From Thermoplasmata archaeon (GTDB taxonomy: Archaea; Thermoplasmatota; Thermoplasmata; GCA-020350865), in the NCBI GenBank assembly GCA_020350865.1, contig CP070726.1:2107063-2117090 (forward strand): a DNA stretch of 10,028 nt. The letters run 5' to 3'. Made by a program: the position numbers and the translations under genes. Shown piece after piece: positions 1 to 6,310 of this stretch. The notes beneath the pieces are model-generated. The model was not told the DNA's origin, did no database searches, and saw only the letters and a list, made by a program, of their open reading frames with translations. Numbering within the stretch: the first letter of the stretch is position 1; each line of letters starts with the position of its first letter.

Positions 1-46
1 GTAGGGAGAGATGAATTCAGAGGGATTCAGCTTTACAGGATTTGCG

Positions 47-100
47 AAATATTTAAATACCACTTAAAATATATACTGTCCGACAAACCGTCAGACAACG
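47..100 (+). promoter_or_regulatory. Putative promoter with direct repeat upstream of the small ORF at 114
   Basis: Two A/T-rich TATA-like elements are visible, at about 47-59 and 66-75. The second lies about 25 bases before position 100, which would give a short leader of about 14 bases ahead of the ATG at 114. Immediately downstream of it, GTCnGACAA occurs twice in direct orientation (78-86 and 90-98), 12 bases apart, overlapping the expected transcription start. That placement would suit a repressor site. The TATA assignment is by eye; no experimental start is known. Confidence 0.4.
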
Positions 101-113
101 GGATGGGATAACA

Positions 114-431
114 ATGAGACATGTGATCAGGGAAATCACGAGACAAGCCAGTGCTGCCAAGGAGACGCCCACCACCTATCTTTTGAATAACTTCTCGGAA
201 CCCGAGCTGAATGACTTTATTAGTGTTATTCAGCAGGTACTGGAGATGCGTCGGCAAGAACCCGGGGCAGACAGCAGCGCGTACGACTATCCACCTGCGC
301 ATGCAGAATCCAAGCAGTTGAGCGACGAAGAGGCCGACAGCCTTATGGCGTGGATTTATATCGAGCTGTCCGAAAGCATATCGCAGCTGGAGACCTGCCA
401 AAACACGATCTGGGGCAGAGCCACTGCCTAG
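114..431 (+). CDS. Hypothetical small protein (105 aa), unrecognised
   Basis: An ATG-initiated frame of 105 residues lies downstream of an archaeal-looking promoter. I do not recognise a family. The protein looks soluble, with no signal peptide or membrane segment. Residues 1-45 are predicted mostly helical (segments around NFSEPELNDFISVIQQVLEM). A hydrophilic, Pro/Ser/Ala-containing linker follows at about 48-66, and then a second acidic helical stretch (SDEEADSLMAWIYIELSESISQLE). One Cys near the C-terminus is not part of a metal motif. Arginine codons include CGT and CGG, whereas the genes to the right mainly use AGA/AGG; this could hint at a different origin, but the sample is tiny. The opposite strand is also open here (33-401), so coding potential is not certain. 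There is no strong SD; TAA at 109-111 closes a two-codon frame (ATG at 103) just before the start. Confidence 0.5.
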   Translation: MRHVIREITRQASAAKETPTTYLLNNFSEPELNDFISVIQQVLEMRRQEPGADSSAYDYPPAHAESKQLSDEEADSLMAWIYIELSESISQLETCQNTIWGRATA

Positions 432-593
432 CTGATGAAAATTACCGCCCGGATGTGGCCTTCGGAACCCCTTCGACGTTCTTCGTTGTTATAGAGTTCT
501 CTACGTATATGTATGATAATAAGATAAATATGCTCGAGTGATACAACCCAAAAACATGTGAAAAACGTAAATGAAAGAACTTCATCCACCGCA

Positions 594-604
594 TTATTTA
601 TTTA
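594..604 (+). promoter_or_regulatory. Putative TATA box for the HisA-like/DUF2240 unit
   Basis: The 205 bases between 432 and 636 contain no convincing gene. Near the right end is an A/T element (TTATTTATTTA, 594-604). An archaeal start site about 25-30 bases downstream would fall near 624-630, leaving a leader of only about 7-13 bases before the ATG at 637. This supports 637 over the internal ATG at 697. The rest of the spacer (432-593) shows no structure I can name. Confidence 0.4.
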
Positions 605-636
605 GTGTCCTTGCGTTCTCCTATTTGTGAGCAGAG

Positions 637-1344
637 ATGAATCCAGAGACAAATCCACAAACAGATGATAGAAACCCCGAGACAAATCAACTGGAAATGA
701 TACCCGCCTTTAACCTCCTAAAAGGCCAGCCGGTGACCATGCAAAAAGAAGGCTGCGAGCCCTTGAAGGACAAGGACCAAAATGATTTGGATTTGGATGA
801 TCTGATAGAAGAACTCAAAGGAAAGTACGACTCTGTTTACATCACTGATATCAACGGGGTGGTGAGAGATAAACCTCAGCTCGAATCGATTAAGGATATC
901 TCTTCCGAGATAAAGGTGTGGGTGGACGCGGGCTCCAGGTACGGTGAAGGGGCAATCGACATTTTAATTGCAGGGGCGGAGTTTGTTGTCCTCAGCACCA
1001 AGACTCTGAGGAATATTGAGGAATTGGAGAATGCCTGTGAGCTTTCCGAGAATATCGCATTTGGAATCGATTACGATGATGGCATCGTCAGCCCCGACAA
1101 GGACATACGAAATATGAGCATAGGAAATGTTGTCACGGAGGCCAGAAGCATCGGTATTACCAGGGCCATTTTCACTGATTTGAAGCATCTTTCAACCGAT
1201 GCGCGTTTCAATTTGGATAAGGGAAGACAATTATTGAACCAAGATGTGGACATCTACTTTCACGGCAGGTTTGTTTCCGGTAGACACGGCTTCTCAGGTA
1301 TAGGTCTGAGCGGAATAATTGTAGAGGTGGAGAGCCTCTTGTAG
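637..1344 (+). CDS. HisA-related TIM-barrel protein (COG1411/hisA-hisF-related type), probably not a true HisA
   Basis: This 235-residue protein follows the HisA (ProFAR isomerase) fold pattern in order: first strand IPAFNLLKGQPV (22-33), then YDSVYITDINGV, VWVDAGSR (94-101), AGAEFVVLSTKTL, FGIDYDDG (142-149), AIFTDLKHLST, YFHGRFVS (about 207-214), and a C-terminal GIIVEVE (226-232). It matches the archaeal family of uncharacterised HisA relatives. The acidic residue of the 'SxD' strand is kept (D145), but the first catalytic Asp of HisA is Asn here (N26). The glycine-rich phosphate loops are also altered: GGGIR becomes DAGSR, AGGIS becomes HGRFVS, and the final VGRA becomes VEVE. I infer a different substrate or a non-catalytic role. 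A 20-residue N-terminal extension with NPETN twice is unlike HisA; initiation at the ATG at 697 would remove it, but the promoter spacing favours 637. It is followed closely by the DUF2240 gene, probably as an operon. Confidence 0.8.
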   Translation: MNPETNPQTDDRNPETNQLEMIPAFNLLKGQPVTMQKEGCEPLKDKDQNDLDLDDLIEELKGKYDSVYITDINGVVRDKPQLESIKDISSEIKVWVDAGSRYGEGAIDILIAGAEFVVLSTKTLRNIEELENACELSENIAFGIDYDDGIVSPDKDIRNMSIGNVVTEARSIGITRAIFTDLKHLSTDARFNLDKGRQLLNQDVDIYFHGRFVSGRHGFSGIGLSGIIVEVESLL

Positions 1345-1358
1345 GTTTGGGTATATCC

Positions 1359-1841
1359 ATGGAAGAGCTTATGGAATCGCTGGCCTATCTTTTCCAAAGA
1401 AAGGGCAAAGACGAGCTCACAGAAAAAGAGCTGTCCATGTCCATTTCAATGGACCTTGGCTGGTTTTCCCCTGATGAGGCGAAGCAGTTAATCGATGTTG
1501 GGCTTGAACTGAAACTGCTATCAAGGACAGAAGAGGGCATTACCCCCACCTTCGATTACAAATCCCTTTCAATACCAATAGACTTCACGCCGAAAAGGAA
1601 CATACTAGAAGTGGAAACCCAGGAGCCTCTGCTCCTTGCAATCGTTCGGAATATTGAGGATAAGACAAAAATCGGAAAAAACACCATAATGGCCGAGGTG
1701 AACAAGGAACAGAATACCCTGAAGGTGGACATAGAGGTGGCAGCAATCCTGGTGGCAAAAAAATACGACGTGGACATATCAGGCTTCCTTCGGGAAGTGG
1801 AGCAGGAGATATTTAAAAGAGCCGAACAATCAAACGGATGA
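1359..1841 (+). CDS. DUF2240 family archaeal protein (160 aa)
   Basis: This matches the archaeal DUF2240 family as I remember it. An N-terminal helix contains FQRKGKDELTEKEL (about 12-25). The signature MDLGWFSPDEAKQLID follows (31-46), then a winged-helix-like segment reading LLSRTEEGITPTFD (53-66) and the short IPIDFTPKRN strand. The C-terminal half (about 85-160) is charged and helical and ends in a Glu/Lys-rich helix. The function of the family is unknown to me; the N-terminal half resembles a small winged-helix fold, which is inference. I prefer ATG 1359, because it puts the conserved block about 10 residues from the N-terminus. An in-frame TTG at 1347, three bases after the upstream stop, would add four residues. 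A GAGGTGGAG stretch at 1324-1332 is SD-like but far from both starts. It is probably translated from the same message as the HisA-like gene, and its 3' end faces MBF1 with 8 bases between. Confidence 0.8.
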   Translation: MEELMESLAYLFQRKGKDELTEKELSMSISMDLGWFSPDEAKQLIDVGLELKLLSRTEEGITPTFDYKSLSIPIDFTPKRNILEVETQEPLLLAIVRNIEDKTKIGKNTIMAEVNKEQNTLKVDIEVAAILVAKKYDVDISGFLREVEQEIFKRAEQSNG

Positions 1842-1849
1842 TGCGTGGG

Positions 1850-2344
1850 TTATTTCTTCTTTATTTTGATGAAGTCCCCCAAAGTCATACTCCTGGCTTC
1901 CTCCCTGTGCTTCGGTGCCGAGACCGGGCTTACCGCTTCCATCAGCGATATTTCAAGGGCCCTCTCGAGCTTTTTTATCAATTTGTTGTCAGGCACCATG
2001 TCGCCTGTTTCGAGCTTTGCCACAACAGATCGCTTCTCGTTGATTTTCTTGGCAAGTTGCTCTTGATTCATACCCATCTTCGACCGGGCATCGCGAATCC
2101 TCTTTGGATAATCCAGGGCCAGCTCCGAACCGCTTCCCTCCAAAACATCCTTGCCCTTCAGCCTCTTCTCCCTGCGCTCCAGCCTCTCGGCGATGGTATC
2201 CCTGCCGAAGGTGACCACTGCTTCGTCTGACGCTGCATGGTCCTGACCGAATTTCTCGCATTTTGTGCAAACATTGAGATTCGAACCCTCTATAACGATT
2301 CTTTTGAGCCTGGGAACCTCAATTCCGCACATCTCACAAATCAT
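1850..2344 (-). CDS. mbf1: Archaeal multiprotein bridging factor 1 (aMBF1), zinc ribbon plus HTH
   Basis: The 164-residue protein has the full archaeal MBF1 architecture. An N-terminal zinc ribbon has two CxxC pairs (C3/C6 and C26/C29). A charged linker (about 34-78) is rich in Glu, Arg and Lys. A Cro/C1-type helix-turn-helix spans about 80-136 (IRDARSKMGMNQEQLAKKI, then SVVAKLETGDMVPD as recognition helix and turn). The characteristic basic tail TLGDFIKIKKK is at 154-164. MBF1 is known in archaea and eukaryotes as a transcription- and translation-associated factor; the archaeal protein has been linked to ribosome binding and stress response. The ATG at 2342-2344 sits about 30-38 bases after a TATA-like element, so the message is nearly leaderless. 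It is divergent from PAN and convergent with DUF2240. Length and motifs are ordinary and nothing is missing. Confidence 0.95.
   Translation of the reverse strand: MICEMCGIEVPRLKRIVIEGSNLNVCTKCEKFGQDHAASDEAVVTFGRDTIAERLERREKRLKGKDVLEGSGSELALDYPKRIRDARSKMGMNQEQLAKKINEKRSVVAKLETGDMVPDNKLIKKLERALEISLMEAVSPVSAPKHREEARSMTLGDFIKIKKK
1852..1867 (+). terminator. T-rich tract, possible terminator of the HisA-like/DUF2240 unit
   Basis: Eleven bases after the DUF2240 stop, the plus strand becomes very T-rich (TTTCTTCTTTATTTT, about 1853-1867). Archaeal RNA polymerase commonly terminates at oligo-T without a hairpin. The same bases, read on the minus strand, are the Lys/Ile codons of the MBF1 C-terminus, so the tract has a coding reason to exist too. 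Confidence 0.35.
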
Positions 2345-2454
2345 ATACAGCCCTCATAAACACTGGAACAAAAGATATATATCATTGCAACCATATATAA
2401 CTAATCGTAAATCCAATACTGAATCTAGAATTATAACCTTTTGGGGTGCGCAAG
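2345..2454. promoter_or_regulatory. Divergent mbf1/pan promoter region with two TATA-like boxes and an SD site
   Basis: Two A/T cores lie side by side. GATATATATC (about 2375-2384) is placed correctly for mbf1 on the minus strand, about 30-40 bases before its ATG, giving little or no leader. CCATATATAAC (about 2391-2401) is placed for pan on the plus strand, predicting a start near 2420-2427 and a leader of about 30 bases. GGGGTG (2443-2448) then forms an SD six bases before the pan ATG at 2455. The boxes are only about 15 bases apart, so binding of TBP/TFB at one may affect the other. Assigned by spacing alone. Confidence 0.55.
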
Positions 2455-3663
2455 ATGGATGAGGATGAACTGAAAGAGACCACTGACAACCTCCTCGAAA
2501 GGGTTGCGGCCCTTGAACATCAGAACTCGGAACTGGCAAAGGATACCAAGAAGATAGAGAACGAGAAGCGGTATCTCGAGAGCGAATTGACCCATCTGCA
2601 AAGTGAGGTCAAGCGCCTCAAGGCGGAACTGGAGCGTATGAAGGCCCCACCCCTTATCATCGGCTCTATAAGAGGAGTCCTGGAGAACGGAAAGGTGGTT
2701 GTCAAGAGCACAACCGGGCCTACTTTTATAGTTAACAGTGCCGGACACATATCAAAGGAGAGTTTAATTGTGGGCTCTCAGGTGGCATTAAACAAGCAAA
2801 CGCTTTCCATAATGGATGTTCTTCCACCCTCGAAGGACCCCCTGGTCATAGGGGCGGAGATCATTGAAAAACCAGGTGTGACCTACGGGGATATAGGCGG
2901 CCTGGAAGAGCAACTAAGAGAAATAAGGGAAGCCGTGGAGGAGCCCATGATAAAACCGGAACTGTACATCAAAGTGGGCATAGAACCTCCAAAAGGCGTA
3001 CTGCTCGTCGGACCGCCGGGAGTTGGAAAAACCCTGCTTGCCAAGGCCGTTGCGCAAAAAACCAATGCCACATTCATCAGATTTGTGGGTTCAGAGCTGG
3101 TTCAGAAATATATCGGCGAGGGTGCGCGATTGGTGAGGGAGCTATTCGCATTGGCAAAGGAAAAATCGCCCACAATCGTGTTCATAGATGAACTGGATTC
3201 CATTGGAGCAAAGAGGCTTGAGATAGCCACATCCGGTGATCGGGAGGTCCAGAGAACGCTCATGCAGCTGCTTGCCGAACTGGACGGTTTCGACCCAATC
3301 GGTGATGTCAAGCTCATCGCGGCCACAAACAGACCAGACATTCTGGATGAAGCCCTGTTGAGACCCGGAAGATTCGACAGGATCATCAAAATCCCTGTTC
3401 CGAACCTTGAGGCCAGGATCGAGATATTTAAAATCCATACCAAGAGGATGAACCTGGCAAAGGATGTGGATGTGGAGATCGTTGCAGCGAAGTGCGAGGG
3501 CAATACCGGAGCGGAGATCAAATCCATATGCACGGAAGCCGGCATGTTCGCCATAAGGGAAGGAAGAGACATGGTGGAGATGGCCGATTTCGAGAAAGCC
3601 CTGGACAAGGTGAGAGGCGGGGAACTGCTTCGGGCACAGGAATCGGGTGTCATGTTCGCCTAA
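2455..3663 (+). CDS. pan: Proteasome-activating nucleotidase (PAN), AAA+ unfoldase
   Basis: PAN is the hexameric ATPase that unfolds substrates and feeds them to the archaeal 20S proteasome, the counterpart of the eukaryotic Rpt ring. The 402 residues show, in order: an N-terminal coiled coil (about 5-62, heptad-like Leu/Glu/Lys); the conserved Pro-Pro joint (about 64-65); an OB domain (about 66-130); and an AAA+ module. That module has Walker A GPPGVGKT (186-193), the aromatic pore loop FVG (210-212), Walker B VFIDELD with D245/E246, sensor-1 N292 in AATNRPD, and the arginine-finger region RPGRFDR (303-309). A helical lid follows, with [23 protein letters not shown]. The C-terminus ends MFA, so the HbYX-type docking motif has Phe instead of Tyr. 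ATG 2455 is chosen because GGGGTG lies six bases upstream; an upstream GTG (2446) is part of that SD. No 20S subunit gene is in the window. Confidence 0.95.
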   Translation: MDEDELKETTDNLLERVAALEHQNSELAKDTKKIENEKRYLESELTHLQSEVKRLKAELERMKAPPLIIGSIRGVLENGKVVVKSTTGPTFIVNSAGHISKESLIVGSQVALNKQTLSIMDVLPPSKDPLVIGAEIIEKPGVTYGDIGGLEEQLREIREAVEEPMIKPELYIKVGIEPPKGVLLVGPPGVGKTLLAKAVAQKTNATFIRFVGSELVQKYIGEGARLVRELFALAKEKSPTIVFIDELDSIGAKRLEIATSGDREVQRTLMQLLAELDGFDPIGDVKLIAATNRPDILDEALLRPGRFDRIIKIPVPNLEARIEIFKIHTKRMNLAKDVDVEIVAAKCEGNTGAEIKSICTEAGMFAIREGRDMVEMADFEKALDKVRGGELLRAQESGVMFA

Positions 3664-3679
3664 TCCCATCTTTCATCCA

Positions 3680-3684
3680 TTTTT
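3680..3684 (+). terminator. Short oligo-T after pan, possible terminator
   Basis: A run of five T residues lies 17 bases after the pan stop, without a clear hairpin. This would fit factor-independent archaeal termination. The next gene has its own promoter-like element about 30 bases further on, which agrees with separate transcription. Confidence 0.25.
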
Positions 3685-3710
3685 ACGCAAGAACTTTTCA
3701 TTAGCAACGG

Positions 3711-3723
3711 TTAATTATAATTA
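3711..3723 (+). promoter_or_regulatory. Putative TATA box for a leaderless pgi/pmi message
   Basis: TTAATTATAATTA is centred about 31 bases before the ATG at 3748. Archaeal transcription normally starts about 26 bases from the box centre, so the start would fall within about 6 bases of the ATG. The bases just before the ATG are pyrimidine-rich (TTTCCTTTTTCGT) with no SD, as expected for a leaderless message. Confidence 0.5.
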
Positions 3724-3747
3724 CGTGCTCATCGTTTCCTTTTTCGT

Positions 3748-4824
3748 ATGCCTGTATTACTGGATGACTTGGATGCCATTAGAAATCATGACAAGGGCAA
3801 CATGCTGGGCACCATTGAGAACTTCCCCGAACAGCTTGAGGAGGCTGTGGACATTGCCCAATCCATTGATGTGGAAATGTTCAAACCCCGCCAGATAGTC
3901 ATTGCCGGTGTGGGTGGTTCTGCCATCGGCGGGGACATCCTTGCAAGCTGGCTCTTCAAGAGGATAGATATCCCGATTTTCACAAACAGGGCCTATAAAC
4001 TTCCAACATTCGTCAGGGAAAAAACACTGCTCTTTGCTGTGAGCTATTCAGGCAACACCGAGGAGACGCTGAGCCTCTTCACCGAGGGATTAAACAGGGG
4101 ATGCAGCATTATTGCCATCACATCCGGCGGGGAATTGGAAAAGCGCGCCAGAAGGGAGAATGTTACGCTCATATCCATTCCCAAGGGCAAGCCCCCTAGA
4201 GCCTCTGTTGCCTATCTGTTCATGCCCATAGTGGCCGTGCTCAAAAAACTATGTATATACAATCCAGACAATGAGGTGGAGGTGGCCATCGAGACCGTCA
4301 GAAAGTTAAGGGAGCATCTGGTGCCCGATATCCTCACGGAAAAGAATCCCGCAAAACAATTAGCACTTGAGCTTCTCAACGAAACACCCATCATCTACGG
4401 CCTGGCCATATTCAACGCCATTGCCAGGAGATGGCAGACCCAGCTCAACGAGAACGCCAAGATGCTGTCATGGCACGGAACATTCCCCGAGATGAACCAC
4501 AACGAAATAGAGGCCTGGGGAGCCGATGATACCTCCAAGAGGTTCACCGCTGTGATTCTGAGGGACAACTTCCGCCTGGACAGCAGGCTCCAGAAAAGGG
4601 TAAAATTGACCAAGGAGACCATCCTGCAGAAGCAGGCAAAAAAGGTCATAGACGTGGTGGCCGAGGGCGGCCAGGAGAAAGATTACCTCGCCAGGATGCT
4701 GTATTCGATGTATCTGGGTGATTTTGTCAGTGTTTATCTTGCCATACTAAAGGGCATTGACCCCACGCCTGTGGCCACAATCGAGGGTTTTAAGCGCGAT
4801 TTGGCCGGTTTCTCGGGATTATAA
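3748..4824 (+). CDS. Bifunctional phosphoglucose/phosphomannose isomerase (SIS domains)
   Basis: The enzyme family interconverts glucose-6-P, mannose-6-P and fructose-6-P, linking glycolysis/gluconeogenesis to mannose and glycan precursors. The 358 residues match the archaeal type. The N-terminus has MPVLLDDLDAI and NML (18-20). The first SIS domain carries GVGGSAIGGD (54-63) and the sugar-phosphate loop SYSGNTEET (99-107). PRAS (150-153) supplies the Arg conserved in this group. The second SIS domain has PEMNHNE (247-253) with the candidate catalytic Glu and His. The C-terminus has DPTPVATIEGFK (338-349) with the Lys expected at the active site. The length is somewhat greater than the roughly 300-residue enzymes of hyperthermophiles. 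ATG 3748 begins the conserved N-terminus and lies at leaderless spacing from a TATA box. Which sugar is preferred cannot be read from sequence. It is unrelated by context to PAN, which merely precedes it. Confidence 0.92.
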   Translation: MPVLLDDLDAIRNHDKGNMLGTIENFPEQLEEAVDIAQSIDVEMFKPRQIVIAGVGGSAIGGDILASWLFKRIDIPIFTNRAYKLPTFVREKTLLFAVSYSGNTEETLSLFTEGLNRGCSIIAITSGGELEKRARRENVTLISIPKGKPPRASVAYLFMPIVAVLKKLCIYNPDNEVEVAIETVRKLREHLVPDILTEKNPAKQLALELLNETPIIYGLAIFNAIARRWQTQLNENAKMLSWHGTFPEMNHNEIEAWGADDTSKRFTAVILRDNFRLDSRLQKRVKLTKETILQKQAKKVIDVVAEGGQEKDYLARMLYSMYLGDFVSVYLAILKGIDPTPVATIEGFKRDLAGFSGL

Positions 4825-4832
4825 TCAGACAG

Positions 4833-4877
4833 AAAAACTTAATTCCCTGTATTACTTAAGAAAATCGATAATCGATT
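4833..4877 (+). promoter_or_regulatory. Putative promoter with a palindrome at the expected start site
   Basis: AAAAACTTAATT (4833-4844) resembles an archaeal BRE/TATA element and predicts a start near 4866. A perfect palindrome with 7-base arms around one central A (AATCGAT-A-ATCGATT, 4863-4877) covers that position, as an operator would. The leader to the ATG at 4913 would be about 45 bases. An alternative box (ATTACTTAAG, 4851-4860) would place the start about 15 bases further on. Confidence 0.35.
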
Positions 4878-4912
4878 ACTGGCTTTGAAGATTCGGCGTG
4901 TAGTGGGAAACC

Positions 4913-6235
4913 ATGGACAGAGAAACTCGAGAACTTTTGGCAAAGCTGTTCACCAAACAATTGGAGCAGTTGGCAAAAGAGAAGGATATCGATTGCGGCG
5001 AGAATCCAGATAGAATCGACCTCCTCTCCATCCTAGGTAATAGCGAGAAGGTAAAAAGAGAGGATATTGAACGCTACCTGGGAGAGACCAGACCAGAGGC
5101 GGAAAACCAAAAGACAAGCGAGGAGAGAAGAAGCGATGTCTATCTCGGTGAGGTTGAAAAGGTGCTTAAAAACTACAAGAGCAAAGCCGCCATCTTCGAT
5201 AAAGCCGACGAGCAACTACACCGGATGCAGGGCAACTTCGAGGAGGGGAATTTCGGAGGCACCATATCCCAGGGCATTAAAAGCTCCGGCCTCATTCATG
5301 ACCTTTCGAAACGATATGAGAATGTGAGAAGAGCCTTCATGATAATGTCGTTTAGGCAATTGATCTCTGATGTGAAAGAGGCAGAAATCGATGCCGGAGA
5401 GGCGGAAACGCAGGTTTTCAAAGCAGCAGAGCTCTTTCACAACCAAGAGAACGAAGCCCTGGATGGGATCCTAAAGGAAATGAACGATACAGCAGAGCAT
5501 CTTCAAAAGGAGCAGGCCAAGAAGATCAAAGATATGATCTTCTCTGTGGAGGAGTTCATTGCCCAGGCAATGGACCTTGGGGCGGATGTGGAAAAGGCCA
5601 AGAAATCGTTCAGGGAAGCGGAGGATGCCTTCGATTCAAAGAAATTTAAAAAGGTCCATCAACAGCTGGCCAAGGCGAGGAAAGCCGCAGAAGATGCGAG
5701 ACGTGATAGAATCCAGGGCCTTTCTGACTCACTGCTGTTCGTGAAATCCATACTGGATGATGCCAGGGATATAGGCGCGGATGTATCGGATGCCGACGAG
5801 CTCTACATCAAGGCCAAATCCGCCTTCGACGAGGAGAACTACGGGGAATCCAAGGTGCTTATCAAAGAAGTGGAGGCTCTGGCATTGGAGCTTCAGGATG
5901 CCCAGATTAAGAAGGCCATGAAATTGAGGATGAGAAGGGAGGGCGTCAGGGAGCCTGTGGGCGGTGGAGGGGAGGAAGTGGTGGAGGTACAGCCCGAAGC
6001 TGTGGTCCCATCACCCCAGCCCAGGAGCATGCCCCGGTACAGACAGCCCCCCATGCGTGGTTATCCGCAGCAACCGTATCCACCACCCGTGAGACCGCCT
6101 CCAGTAATGCAACGTCCACAGAGAATGAGAAAGACCAGGTGTCCCAACTGCGGCCAGCGGTTCCCAGTTCAGGGAGGACCGGGACCTGTAAGAGTGGAGT
6201 GCCCCTTCTGCGGAATGAGGGGCATGATGCCGTGA
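4913..6235 (+). CDS. Helical-repeat protein with Pro-rich linker and C-terminal zinc ribbon, function unknown
   Basis: This 440-residue protein is not a family I can name. Residues 1-60 form a charged helical N-terminal domain (RELLAKLFTKQLEQLAKEKD; later VKREDIERYLGE). Residues 79-335 hold four degenerate repeats of about 63-65 residues (near 79-139, 146-205, 211-270 and 276-335). Each is a probable helical hairpin with an Ala-rich first helix and a turn of the type AFD-x(3)-F/Y; compare NFEEGNFGG, AFDSKKFKK and AFDEENYGES. Periodicity is clearest between repeats 3 and 4, where GAD recurs at 223-225 and 288-290. Residues 345-405 are a Gly/Pro/Gln/Arg-rich flexible linker with poly-Pro. The C-terminus is a zinc ribbon, CPNC (410-413) and CPFC (430-433). 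With no signal peptide or membrane helix, it should be cytoplasmic. The layout suggests a scaffold with a nucleic-acid- or protein-binding tail (inference). Transcription is probably from its own promoter; it converges on the peptidase gene. Confidence 0.85.
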   Translation: MDRETRELLAKLFTKQLEQLAKEKDIDCGENPDRIDLLSILGNSEKVKREDIERYLGETRPEAENQKTSEERRSDVYLGEVEKVLKNYKSKAAIFDKADEQLHRMQGNFEEGNFGGTISQGIKSSGLIHDLSKRYENVRRAFMIMSFRQLISDVKEAEIDAGEAETQVFKAAELFHNQENEALDGILKEMNDTAEHLQKEQAKKIKDMIFSVEEFIAQAMDLGADVEKAKKSFREAEDAFDSKKFKKVHQQLAKARKAAEDARRDRIQGLSDSLLFVKSILDDARDIGADVSDADELYIKAKSAFDEENYGESKVLIKEVEALALELQDAQIKKAMKLRMRREGVREPVGGGGEEVVEVQPEAVVPSPQPRSMPRYRQPPMRGYPQQPYPPPVRPPPVMQRPQRMRKTRCPNCGQRFPVQGGPGPVRVECPFCGMRGMMP

Positions 6236-6241
6236 ACGATA

Positions 6242-6246
6242 TTTTT
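6242..6246 (+). terminator. Oligo-T after the zinc-ribbon gene
   Basis: Five T residues begin seven bases after the stop at 6235, in the 75-base gap between two converging genes. There is no convincing hairpin. This is a plausible archaeal oligo-T terminator; the rest of the gap shows nothing else. Confidence 0.25.
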
Positions 6247-6310
6247 CAGAGGACGCCCCACGATCATACCGTTTATTCCATGGAAGATTGAATAAAGATA
6301 ATGTCGGATT

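Noticed and set aside
103..111. Two-codon upstream frame (ATG GGA TAA) ending two bases before the ATG at 114
   Set aside because: Minimal upstream frames arise easily by chance, and nothing else supports translational control here.
33..401. 122-residue open frame on the minus strand opposite the small ORF
   Set aside because: It has a Cys/Arg/Leu-rich shadow-like composition and no promoter or SD. The plus frame fits the TATA spacing better.
2446..2454. GTG as the start of PAN
   Set aside because: The GTG is part of the GGGGTG SD-like site that serves the ATG at 2455; conserved sequence begins after the ATG.
3102..3669. Two long minus-strand frames (183 and 175 aa) within pan
   Set aside because: They are antisense shadows of a highly conserved AAA+ domain, with Ser- or Phe-rich low-quality translations.
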